DNA from: Notoacmeibacter sp.
Lineage (GTDB): Bacteria > Pseudomonadota > Alphaproteobacteria > Rhizobiales > Rhizobiaceae
Length of the DNA stretch: 64,000 nucleotides
Assembly: GCA_019912385.1 (NCBI GenBank)
Contig: JAIOIW010000031.1
Location: 1-64,000, forward strand
Direction: 5' to 3'
The notes under the pieces were generated by a model. It had not been told where the DNA came from. It did no database searches and saw nothing but the letters and a program-made list of their open reading frames with translations. Shown here one piece after another: positions 21,302-29,258 of the stretch. A program made the translations under genes and the position numbers. Numbering within the stretch: the first letter of the stretch is position 1; every line of letters begins with the position of its first letter.

Positions 21302-21996
21302 GCGGCCTGTTGTTTTCGGCACCGGAGGTCAGAACCGTTCCGGTCAAGGGGGAGGAAGCGGCCTATCCCGTCCACCGCGTCTTCTGCGTCGGGCGCAACT
21401 ATGCCGCCCATGCCGCCGAGATGGGTGTCGAGGTCGACCGCGAAGCGCCGTTCTATTTCACCAAGTCGGCCTCGGCCATCCAGCCGACCGGAACCACGAT
21501 CGCCTATCCGCCGGGAACCGGGAATTTCCACTACGAGATGGAACTGGTGATCGCGATCGGAAAGCCGGTGTTCCGGGCCGGTCCGGAGGAGGCGGCGGCG
21601 GCCATCTACGGATATGCCTGCGGCCTGGACATGACCCGGCGCGATATCCAGCTTGCCGAACGCGCCAGGCAACGGCCCTGGGATCTCGGCAAGGATGTCG
21701 AGCAGTCCGCCGTGATCGCTGCGATCACCAAGGCGGGCGAGTTCGGCCCGGTGGCTTCGCAGCGCATCCACCTTGCGGTCAACGGCGAAACGAAGCAGGA
21801 CGCGCATCTGTCGGACCTGATCTGGCGGGTCGAGGAAATCGTCAGCCACCTGTCGGGCTTCTATCACCTCGCGCCGGGCGACCTGATCTATACCGGCACG
21901 CCCGCGGGCGTCGGTGCGGTGGTCGCCGGGGACCGGATCGAGGGCGGCATCGACGGGCTGGACCCTATATCGCTGACAATCGGCGAAGCGGAATAG
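21298..21996 (+). CDS. Fumarylacetoacetate hydrolase family protein, probable fumarylpyruvate (or maleylpyruvate) hydrolase
   Basis: 232 residues with the FAH core: FCVGRNYAAHAAEMG, the metal ligands in HYEMELVIAIGKP, GYACGLDMTRRDIQ and YTGTPAGVGAVVAGD. Family members in gentisate operons split fumarylpyruvate to fumarate and pyruvate. No maleylpyruvate isomerase gene lies in this operon, so this enzyme may act on maleylpyruvate directly, or the isomerase lies elsewhere. ATG overlaps the dioxygenase stop. Confidence 0.9.
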   Translation: MSGLLFSAPEVRTVPVKGEEAAYPVHRVFCVGRNYAAHAAEMGVEVDREAPFYFTKSASAIQPTGTTIAYPPGTGNFHYEMELVIAIGKPVFRAGPEEAAAAIYGYACGLDMTRRDIQLAERARQRPWDLGKDVEQSAVIAAITKAGEFGPVASQRIHLAVNGETKQDAHLSDLIWRVEEIVSHLSGFYHLAPGDLIYTGTPAGVGAVVAGDRIEGGIDGLDPISLTIGEAE

Positions 21997-22051
21997 CGGC
22001 GGCGGCATTCAAAGTATTCCGGTGCGCGGGCGCAGGGGAGGAATTGTGACC

Positions 22052-23266
22052 ATGACGAAGATCGCACCCATCATCATTGCCGGCGGGGGAATTGGCGGCC
22101 TGGCGACGGCCATGGGGCTGGCCCAGAAGGGTTTTGCGTCGATCGTGCTCGAAAAGGCGCCGCAGCTTGGCGAGATCGGCGCCGGCATCCAGCTCGGCCC
22201 CAACGCGTTTCACGCCTTCGACTATCTGGGTGTGGGCGACGCCGCGCGCGCCATGGCGGTCTATATTGACAGCCTGCGGCTGATGGATGCGATCAGCGGC
22301 GACGAGATCACCCGCATTCCGCTGGACGAGGCTTTCCGCGCCCGCTTCCGCAATCCATACGGCGTGGTCCATCGCGGCGATCTGCACGGCGTGTTCCTGA
22401 AAGCGTGCCAGGACCACGAACTGGTCGAACTGCGCACCTCTGCCGAGGTCGTCGACTACGAACAGAACGGCACGTCGGTCACCGCTCTGCTGGCCGACGG
22501 ATCACGGGTCGAAGGCCGGGCGCTGATCGGCGCCGACGGCCTGTGGTCGAATGTGCGCAAGCGGGTCGTCGGCGACGGCATGCCGCGCGTCACAGGCCAC
22601 ACCACCTATCGCTCGGTGATCCCGACCGACGAGATGCCCGAGGACCTGCGCTGGAATGCGGCGACGCTGTGGGCGGGGCCGAAGTGCCACATTGTCCATT
22701 ACCCGCTTTCAGGCTGGAAAGTATTCAATCTGGTCGTCACCTACCACAATGACGCGCCGGAGCCGGTTGCCGGCAAGCCCGTCACCCATGACGAAGTGCG
22801 CAAGGGCTTCGAGCACGTCAATCCGGTTGCCCGCCAGGTCATCGAGCGCGGCAAGGACTGGAAATTGTGGGTACTGTGCGACCGTGATCCGGTGATGAAC
22901 TGGGTCGATGGCCGGGTCGCGCTTCTCGGCGACGCGGCGCATCCGATGATGCAGTACTTCGCCCAGGGCGCCTGCATGGCGATGGAAGACGCCGTATGCC
23001 TGGCCGCCGAGATGGAGGCGCAGTCGGGCGATGTCGAGCGCGTACTGCCCGCCTACAACGCCAGGCGCCGGCTGCGCACCGCGCGCGTTCAGTTGCAGTC
23101 GCGCGAGATCGGCCAGCACATCTACCACCCGGACGGCGCGCACGCGGCGCTGCGCAACGCGGTGATGCGGGCGAAATCGCCCGACGACTGGTACAACGTC
23201 GTGGAATGGCTCTACGGGTCGACGGGCCTGGACGGGGCGGTATCGAGCGAGACGCTGGCTTCCTGA
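22052..23266 (+). CDS. FAD-dependent monooxygenase, probable 3-hydroxybenzoate 6-hydroxylase
   Basis: 404 residues from ATG 22052, which follows GGGGAGGAATTGTGACC (an in-frame GTG at 22046 is an alternative start). Class A flavin hydroxylase: FAD fold IIAGGGIGGLATAMGLAQKG at the N-terminus, LGEIGAGIQLGPNAF, the DG motif LIGADGLWSNVRK and the GD motif VALLGDAAHPMMQYFAQGAC. The sequence and its place after gentisate dioxygenase and the FAH hydrolase fit 3-hydroxybenzoate 6-hydroxylase, feeding gentisate into the operon. Salicylate 1-hydroxylase is the main alternative but would make catechol, for which no gene is here. Confidence 0.87.
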   Translation: MTKIAPIIIAGGGIGGLATAMGLAQKGFASIVLEKAPQLGEIGAGIQLGPNAFHAFDYLGVGDAARAMAVYIDSLRLMDAISGDEITRIPLDEAFRARFRNPYGVVHRGDLHGVFLKACQDHELVELRTSAEVVDYEQNGTSVTALLADGSRVEGRALIGADGLWSNVRKRVVGDGMPRVTGHTTYRSVIPTDEMPEDLRWNAATLWAGPKCHIVHYPLSGWKVFNLVVTYHNDAPEPVAGKPVTHDEVRKGFEHVNPVARQVIERGKDWKLWVLCDRDPVMNWVDGRVALLGDAAHPMMQYFAQGACMAMEDAVCLAAEMEAQSGDVERVLPAYNARRRLRTARVQLQSREIGQHIYHPDGAHAALRNAVMRAKSPDDWYNVVEWLYGSTGLDGAVSSETLAS

Positions 23267-23273
23267 GCGCCGC

Positions 23274-23987
23274 CTACCGCGCCATCTCAAAGAAAGCGAT
23301 CATCCATTTGGCGAATTCGCCGCCCTGAGCGGGCTGCCTGAGTTGTGCATAGGCGCGCTCGCGGGTCTCCGCGTCGATGATACCGTCCATCTCCGCGACC
23401 AGTCCGGTCATGAAATCTTCCGTCATTTCCGGATGGTACTCGGTGGTGAAGATGTGGTCGCCGATCGCCATGGCCCCGACCGGGCAGAATGCATGGCCGC
23501 CGATCACTTCCGCGCCCTCGGGCAAGCGCGTTACCTGCTCCTTGTGGGCCGAATAGAGCTTCAGCGTGCCGTGCGCGGGAACCATCCAAGGTTTTGATGT
23601 CGAAAACGGCGCATCCTCGATGCCCAGACTCCAGCCGCCGGGATTTTTTTCCACCGCGCCGCCAAGCGCGAGCGCGATCGCCTGGTGGCCGAAACAGGCG
23701 CCGACCGTCGGTATCCTGCGTTCGTTGAGCGCGCGAATGAATTCCAGCAATTTCTCGATCCATGGATGCGGGTCGTTGACCGAGGCGGGGCTGCCGGCAA
23801 CCACATAGCCGTCGAACGAAGCAGGATCGTCCGGGAACACCCCGTCCTTGACCGGCACGGTCACGAATTCCCAGTCCGGCCTGAGCGGTTGCAACAGGCG
23901 GCGGAACTTCTCGCCGTCGTCGGGATGGCGGCTGGCGAAATCGGAGGTGTCGTTGCTGGTCAGCAGGATCGCGATCCGCATGCTCAT
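23274..23987 (-). CDS. Class I glutamine amidotransferase-like protein, candidate gamma-glutamyl amide hydrolase
   Basis: 237 residues from ATG 23987 (another ATG follows at 23981). Stand-alone triad-type GATase: nucleophile Cys in TVGACFGHQAIALALGG near residue 100 and the His/Glu pair in TTEYHPEMTEDFM near 190. There is no synthase domain. It diverges from a P450/GS-like/ferredoxin set by 91 bases. In aniline degradation a comparable GS-like/GATase pair (TdnQ/TdnT, AtdA1/AtdA2) makes and hydrolyses gamma-glutamyl amides, so a matching role is inferred. It lies tail to tail with the monooxygenase gene, 7 bases apart. Confidence 0.85.
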   Translation of the reverse strand: MSMRIAILLTSNDTSDFASRHPDDGEKFRRLLQPLRPDWEFVTVPVKDGVFPDDPASFDGYVVAGSPASVNDPHPWIEKLLEFIRALNERRIPTVGACFGHQAIALALGGAVEKNPGGWSLGIEDAPFSTSKPWMVPAHGTLKLYSAHKEQVTRLPEGAEVIGGHAFCPVGAMAIGDHIFTTEYHPEMTEDFMTGLVAEMDGIIDAETRERAYAQLRQPAQGGEFAKWMIAFFEMAR

Positions 23988-24037
23988 GAGCTGAATTTCC
24001 GTTCTGTGCACACAAAGGAGGGCTTGTGAATATATTT

Positions 24038-24067
24038 AACATGTGTTCTAAATATTGCAAACATGTG
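24038..24067. promoter_or_regulatory. Direct repeats AACATGTG in the GATase/P450 divergent promoter
   Basis: Two copies of AACATGTG at 24038-24045 and 24060-24067, 22 bases start to start (two helical turns), in an AT-rich spacer just upstream of the P450 start. Each contains the palindrome ACATGT. They probably bind a regulator; no regulator gene is adjacent. Confidence 0.5.
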
Positions 24068-24078
24068 AGGCTGAACAA

Positions 24079-25341
24079 ATGACAGTCTGGATTCCTACCG
24101 ATGACGGGCATGCCGACCTGTCGAGCCATGATGCATTCGTCGGCGGTGCGCCGCATAACACCTTTGCCCGCCTGCGCCGCGAAGACCCGTTGGCCTGGAC
24201 CGACTGGGATGGCGGCAAGGGGTTCTGGTCGGTCACTCGCTACAACGATATCGCGGAATTGAACCGCAACTTCGAACTGCTGTCGTCGGCTCGCGGCATC
24301 CGCATGGAAGACCAGTCCTACGAGGAGTACCTGGCGCGCCGAACATTCCAGGAGACCGATCCGCCCGAGCACACGCGCACCCGCGTCAAGGTCGCCAAGG
24401 CCTTCTCCAAGCCGGTCGTGGCGCAGTTCGAAGGCCAGATCAGGCAGCTTTGCGACGAGATCCTGGACGAGGCGCTCAAGGAGGGTGTGTTCGACGCCAC
24501 CAAGGCGATCGCCCGGCAATTGCCGATGCGCATGCTGGGCCAGATCATTGGCGTGCCTGACGAGGACCTGCCCTGGCTGGTGGAAAAGGGCGATGCGCTG
24601 ATCGCGAACACCGACCCGGAGTTCACTGACCATGTGCTCGACCGCATGGAGACCGACGCATACCGCATGATGCCGTTCAATTCGCCGGCCGGTGCGGAGC
24701 TCTATGGCTATGCCCAACAACTGATGAGCAAGAAGGAACAGGCCGGGGACACGAGCGGCGTGCTCCACCTCATCCGCCAGCCCGATGTGCATGGAAACGT
24801 CATCTCCGACACCGAGTTCCGCAATTTCTTCTGCCTCGTGGTCGCCGCCGGCAACGACACGACACGCTATTCCATCGCCGCCGGGATCCTTGCGCTGTGC
24901 AAGCAGCCGGAACTCCTGGACCTACTGCGGTCCGGCGACGAAAGCATCTGGGAGACGATGCCCGACGAGGTGATCCGCTGGGCATCGCCCGCGATGTATT
25001 TCCGCCGCACCGCGACGCGCGACTTCGAAATACACGGCAAGACCGTCCGCGAGGGCGACAAGGTGCTGCTGTGGTTCGCGTCCGCGAACCGCGACGACGC
25101 GGCCTTCGACAATCCGTTCACGGTCGATTTCGCCCGCTCGCCCAACCGGCACATGTCGTTCGGCCAGGGCGGGCCGCATGTCTGCCTCGGCATGTGGCTG
25201 GCGAGGCTCGAAATCCGCCTGCTGTTCCAAGAACTGGCCAAGCGGGTCAAATCGATCCGCCAGGCCGGGTCGCACGAATTCCTGCGGTCCAATTTTGTCG
25301 GTGGAATCAAGCGTTTGCCGATCGAGGTGACGCTCAACTAA
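24079..25341 (+). CDS. Cytochrome P450
   Basis: 420 residues, soluble bacterial type without a membrane anchor. The oxygen-binding I-helix AAGNDTTRYSI is near residue 256, the ExxR motif is in DEVIRW near 300, and the haem loop FGQGGPHVCLGMWLARLE near 362-379 contains the ligand Cys. ATG 24079 is chosen over an upstream TTG (24055) that would overlap the repeats. The next genes encode a GS-like ligase and a [2Fe-2S] ferredoxin, so this is a class I system using that ferredoxin; the reductase is not in the window. The substrate is unknown, an amine or its gamma-glutamyl derivative being the contextual guess. Confidence 0.94.
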   Translation: MTVWIPTDDGHADLSSHDAFVGGAPHNTFARLRREDPLAWTDWDGGKGFWSVTRYNDIAELNRNFELLSSARGIRMEDQSYEEYLARRTFQETDPPEHTRTRVKVAKAFSKPVVAQFEGQIRQLCDEILDEALKEGVFDATKAIARQLPMRMLGQIIGVPDEDLPWLVEKGDALIANTDPEFTDHVLDRMETDAYRMMPFNSPAGAELYGYAQQLMSKKEQAGDTSGVLHLIRQPDVHGNVISDTEFRNFFCLVVAAGNDTTRYSIAAGILALCKQPELLDLLRSGDESIWETMPDEVIRWASPAMYFRRTATRDFEIHGKTVREGDKVLLWFASANRDDAAFDNPFTVDFARSPNRHMSFGQGGPHVCLGMWLARLEIRLLFQELAKRVKSIRQAGSHEFLRSNFVGGIKRLPIEVTLN

Positions 25342-25420
25342 TACCGTTCGGTTACAATAAAAACTCTATTTGTAGAGGAACGGCTAAAGCGCCGCAAAGG
25401 TGCAAAGTGAGGGGAAAGAC

Positions 25421-26710
25421 ATGGGCGAGCGCCTGAGACTTCTGTTCTGCGATCATCTCAACCTGGCGCGCGGCAAATACCTGCCGGCGTCCAAGATCGG
25501 CGACGGCGCGTCGCGCTTTTGCCAGTCGACCTTTGCCGTCACCTACGACAAGGACCTGATCCCGTCGCCGGGCTCGATGATGCTGGACGGCCTGCCGGAC
25601 ATGGAAGCGCGCTATGTGGCGTCCGAAATCCGCGACGGCTGGGAACCGGAAACCAAGATCGTCGTCTCCGACCTTTATGGCGCGGACGGCAATCCCCTGG
25701 CGATGTGCGGGCGCGGTGCGCTGAAACGCGCGGTCGCGGACTGGGGCAGGATGGGGTTGACCCCGAAGGTCGGGCTTGAACTGGAAGCCTATGCCTTCCG
25801 GCGCGACGATACCGGCCGCCTCGTGCCCTATGACACGCCCGGTGCCTATGTCTATTCCACCGGCCGCCTTGCCGACCCCGACGGCTTCATGGACGCGATC
25901 TGGTTTTCCGCGGAAGAGATGGGCTTTTCGCTGGAGGTGATGACATCGGAATATGACAGCCCGCAATTCGAGTTCACGCTGACTTATGACGATGCGGTGC
26001 GCGCGGTCGATGACGCCTTCCTGTTCCGCCTGATGGCGCGCGAGATCGCGCTCGACCACGGCATCGTGCTGACCTTCATGCCCAAGCCGATCCTGGAAAA
26101 GGGCGGCAACGGGCTGCACGTCAACTTCTCCTTCACCGACAAGGCCGGCAACAACGCGCTTGCCAATGGCGAGACCGGCGGACCGCACAATCTCAACGAT
26201 CTCGCGCGCGGCTGCATCGCGGGGCTGATGAAGCACCATGCATCGATGGCGGCGCTGGTGGCGCCGACGGTCAACTCCTATCGGCGCCTGCAGCCGGCGA
26301 CGCTGTCCGGCTACTGGTGCAACTGGGGCGGCGACCACCGTGGCGTCACCACGCGCATCTCGTCGGAAGGGGGCAAGAAGGCGCGTATCGAGCACCGCAT
26401 GGGCGACGGCTCGGCCAATCCCTATACCCATGTCGCCGCGGTGCTGCAGGCGGCCCGCCTCGGGGTCGCCAATGGCTACGAGTTGCCGCCGATGGAAACC
26501 GGCGACTGCTTCGAAAGCCAGGACGCGAGTGAGGGCGTTCCGGAAAACCTCGGCGCGGCGCTCGACGCGCTGGAGGCCGATGCGGCGCTGGCGGACGCGG
26601 TCGGGCGCGGCCTGTGCGACAACCTCGTCTTCATGAAACGCGACGAGATAGGCAAGACTGCGGAGCTGGAGGGCGAGGCGCTGCGCGACTTCTACATCCA
26701 TTACCTGTGA
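25421..26710 (+). CDS. Glutamine synthetase family protein, probable gamma-glutamyl-amine ligase
   Basis: 429 residues from ATG 25421 after GAGGGGAAAGAC. GS catalytic signatures: LELEAYAF, EYDSPQFEFT, KGGNGLHVNFSF (glutamate/metal site), and EHRMGDGSANPYTHVAAVLQA near the C-terminus. It is shorter and more divergent than GlnA and lacks the adenylylation-site loop, as in PuuA/IpuC/GlnA3-type enzymes that join glutamate to amines. P450, GS-like and ferredoxin genes together recall the secondary-amine (piperidine/morpholine) clusters of mycobacteria. Function as a gamma-glutamylamide synthetase is inferred; the amine is unknown. Confidence 0.88.
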   Translation: MGERLRLLFCDHLNLARGKYLPASKIGDGASRFCQSTFAVTYDKDLIPSPGSMMLDGLPDMEARYVASEIRDGWEPETKIVVSDLYGADGNPLAMCGRGALKRAVADWGRMGLTPKVGLELEAYAFRRDDTGRLVPYDTPGAYVYSTGRLADPDGFMDAIWFSAEEMGFSLEVMTSEYDSPQFEFTLTYDDAVRAVDDAFLFRLMAREIALDHGIVLTFMPKPILEKGGNGLHVNFSFTDKAGNNALANGETGGPHNLNDLARGCIAGLMKHHASMAALVAPTVNSYRRLQPATLSGYWCNWGGDHRGVTTRISSEGGKKARIEHRMGDGSANPYTHVAAVLQAARLGVANGYELPPMETGDCFESQDASEGVPENLGAALDALEADAALADAVGRGLCDNLVFMKRDEIGKTAELEGEALRDFYIHYL

Positions 26711-26763
26711 CTGGATCGCCGCGCGCGTACCAGCATCACGACGGCAGGAACGAGAGAGCTTGA

Positions 26764-27081
26764 ATGATACATGTGACATGGAAACTGGCGGATGGGCGCG
26801 AAATCTCCGCCGAGGTCGAACCGGGCCGCAACCTGATGGAGGCGGCGATCGCCAACGACGTGCCGCATGTCGTCGGAGAGTGCGGCGGCTGCCTGTCATG
26901 CGCAACCTGCCATGTCTATGTCGACGAGGCGTGGCAGGCGAAAACCGGCGCGCCGGAAGAAACCGAAGACGCCATGCTCGACATCACCGAGGCCGAGAGG
27001 CGCCCCGAAAGCCGCCTGTCCTGCCAGATCGTCGCGGCGCCGGAACTCGACGGCCTCGTTCTCCTCGTCCCCGAGCCATGA
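26764..27081 (+). CDS. [2Fe-2S] ferredoxin, adrenodoxin/putidaredoxin type
   Basis: 105 residues. Cluster ligands follow the vertebrate-type pattern: ECGGCLSCATCHVYV contains C-x5-C-x2-C (about residues 40-49) and the fourth Cys is in RLSCQIV near 87. Ferredoxins of this kind deliver electrons to bacterial P450s, matching the P450 2.6 kb upstream in the same operon. No ferredoxin reductase gene follows; the next gene is convergent. Confidence 0.94.
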   Translation: MIHVTWKLADGREISAEVEPGRNLMEAAIANDVPHVVGECGGCLSCATCHVYVDEAWQAKTGAPEETEDAMLDITEAERRPESRLSCQIVAAPELDGLVLLVPEP

Positions 27082-27185
27082 GGCGGTCGCGGCGCGAGCC
27101 GGCATTGCCGGATGCGTCGCGCTCTGTCCGAAGCCGGTTTTCCTGATCGGCCGGCAGCGCATCGGCAGGTTTCCACAGATCGGTC

Positions 27186-28853
27186 TCAGGTGGAGATCGA
27201 CCCGATCCAGGCGTCGCTGGCCGCGAGGTTCAGCGTGTTGCCGTTCAGCACGCCGCCGAAACCGTGACCCGCGAGCGGCGAAACATCCATGCCACCAGGC
27301 AGATCGACAGCAATCGCATCTCCGGAGAAGTTGAACACGCACAACACGATCTCGGCGCCGGATTCGCGGCTGAACGCGAGGACATGTGGCCCGAGGTCAA
27401 GGAACTCCATCGTGCCTTTCGCCAGCGCCGGATGAGCGCGCCGGAATTGCAGGAACCGGCGATAGTGTTCGAGAACCGAATCCGGGTCGCCGCCTTGCTC
27501 CGATACGGCATATTGATGATGGATCTGCGGGACCGGCAGCCAGCAATGGGCGGAATCGGAAAACCCGGCATTCGGCGCGACGCGGTCCCACGGCATCGGC
27601 GTGCGGCAGCCATCACGCCCCTTGAACTCCGGCCAGAACCGGATTCCGTAGGGATCGCGCAGGTCTTCATAGGCCAGGTCGGCCTCGGGCAGGCCCAGTT
27701 CCTCGCCCTGGTAGAGGCATACCGAGCCGGCGAGAGACAGCAGCACACCGGCAAGCATCTTCAGGCGTTGTTCGCGCAAGCCGGAAGGCTGGTCGCTGGC
27801 CCACCGCGTGGCATGGCGCACGACGTCGTGGTTGGAAAAGGCCCAGCACGGCCAGCCGTCCGGTGCCGCGGCGAAAAAACCGCCGGCGATGGCGCGAACG
27901 CGTGCCGGCGACGGCGGGGCGTCCGACAGGAAGTCGAACGAGTAGCACATGTGCATCTTGTCGCCGCCGCTGGTGTAGGCGGCCATGAGTTCGACGCCGC
28001 GCTGCCCGTCGCCGACTTCGCCGACAGCCGCGGCAGCCGGATAGCTGTCCAGAAGCGCGCGGAAGCGGCGCAGGAAATCGAGGTTTTCCGGCTGGCTCTT
28101 GTCGTAGAGGTGGTCCTGGAAATTGTAGGGATTGACCGCGGGCGCGGTCGAGGCATCGCGCTGGTCTTCCGGCAGCGCCGGATTGTCTTCCAGCTTTTTC
28201 GAGTGGAAATAGAAATTGACGGTGTCGAGCCGGAATCCGTCGACCCCCAGATCGAGCCAGAACCGCACGGTGTCCAGAAGCGCATCCTGGACCGCGCGGT
28301 TGTGGAAGTTCAGGTCAGGCTGGGAACCGAGGAAATTGTGCAGATAGTACTGGCGCCGGGTGGTGTCCCATTCCCAGGCGCTGCCGCCGAAGATCGACAG
28401 CCAGTTGTTGGGCGGCGTGCCGTCAGGCCTGGCATCGGCCCAGACGTACCAGTCGGACTTGGCATTGGAGAGGCCAGACCGGCTTTCGACAAACCAGGGG
28501 TGGCGGTCTGAGGTGTGCGACAGCACCTGGTCGATCATCACCTTCAGCCTCAGCCGGTGGGCGTCGGCCACAAGCGCGCGGAAATCCTCGATTGTCCCGA
28601 ACATCGGATCGACATCGGTGTAGTTCGACACATCGTAGCCGAAATCCTTCATCGGCGAGGTGAAGAAGGGCGATATCCAGACCGCGTCTGCGCCGAGATC
28701 TGCGATGTGGCCGAGGCGCTGGCGGATGCCGGCAAGATCGCCGATTCCGTCATTGTTGGAATCCTGAAACGAGCGCGGATAGATCTGGTAGATGACCGCG
28801 CCGCGCCACCAATCCTTGTCGATGGTCGTGGAGGTTGCGGATGTCGTGGTCAT
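27186..28853 (-). CDS. Alpha-glucosidase, GH13 family
   Basis: 555 residues; cytosolic, no signal peptide. The GH13 (beta/alpha)8 barrel opens with WWRGAVIYQIYPRSFQDSNNDG. Catalytic residues: nucleophile Asp in VDGFRLDTVNF (near 210), acid/base Glu in AVGEVGDG (near 282), and the transition-state Asp in WAFSNHDVVRH (near 340). The CLYQGEELGLPEA segment is typical of oligo-1,6/alpha-glucosidases of the AglA type. Likely hydrolyses short alpha-glucosides such as maltose, sucrose or trehalose; specificity cannot be read. Rhizobial aglA usually sits in an ABC sugar operon; here it is alone. Confidence 0.93.
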   Translation of the reverse strand: MTTTSATSTTIDKDWWRGAVIYQIYPRSFQDSNNDGIGDLAGIRQRLGHIADLGADAVWISPFFTSPMKDFGYDVSNYTDVDPMFGTIEDFRALVADAHRLRLKVMIDQVLSHTSDRHPWFVESRSGLSNAKSDWYVWADARPDGTPPNNWLSIFGGSAWEWDTTRRQYYLHNFLGSQPDLNFHNRAVQDALLDTVRFWLDLGVDGFRLDTVNFYFHSKKLEDNPALPEDQRDASTAPAVNPYNFQDHLYDKSQPENLDFLRRFRALLDSYPAAAAVGEVGDGQRGVELMAAYTSGGDKMHMCYSFDFLSDAPPSPARVRAIAGGFFAAAPDGWPCWAFSNHDVVRHATRWASDQPSGLREQRLKMLAGVLLSLAGSVCLYQGEELGLPEADLAYEDLRDPYGIRFWPEFKGRDGCRTPMPWDRVAPNAGFSDSAHCWLPVPQIHHQYAVSEQGGDPDSVLEHYRRFLQFRRAHPALAKGTMEFLDLGPHVLAFSRESGAEIVLCVFNFSGDAIAVDLPGGMDVSPLAGHGFGGVLNGNTLNLAASDAWIGSIST

Positions 28854-29258
28854 GGACGGCTGCCGTATGTTGGAGCGGAGATCGATCCTTTATGCCGCCG
28901 ACCGCCGGCCCGGCAACTCCCCGGCAGCCGAAAACATCGCCGTAAGGGGCGGACCATCCGGCTGCCGGCGGTTTTCCCACGCCTTTTCGGCGATTACTGC
29001 GTGCATCTTTGCCGTTTGCGGTAGCGATACCGCGGAGCCGTGACAGGCCAGAGGGTGATCGAATAGCAAACAATCATTGATGGCTGTTAATGACCTGACC
29101 GCATTCACTGGTACCTTCTTAAACCAAATGCCGAGTTTCACTGTGCCTTCAGCCAGGCTGAGGAGCGGATATCGCCGATTTCCGATGGAAGGGCCCTGCG
29201 CGAAATCGCGCGGCCGGCGGCAATGATGGACCCGGCTGTTCAGTAGGGAGTCCGGTCA
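28854..29258. other. Intergenic region upstream of the stress-protein and glucan-synthase operon
   Basis: About 405 bases between two divergent genes. It contains a long inverted repeat (28921-28968, separate entry) and an AT-richer stretch around 29050-29140 that could hold the promoter of the plus-strand operon. No reading frame with a credible start was seen. Confidence 0.5.
28921..28975 (+). repeat. Perfect 10-base inverted repeat followed by TTTT
   Basis: CCGGCAGCCG (28921-28930) and CGGCTGCCGG (28959-28968) pair perfectly around a 28-base loop that itself has GC-rich complementarity. On the plus strand TTTT follows at 28972-28975, as in a terminator, but no plus-strand gene ends here. 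It may end a short RNA, insulate the divergent promoters or be a leader structure. Confidence 0.45.
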
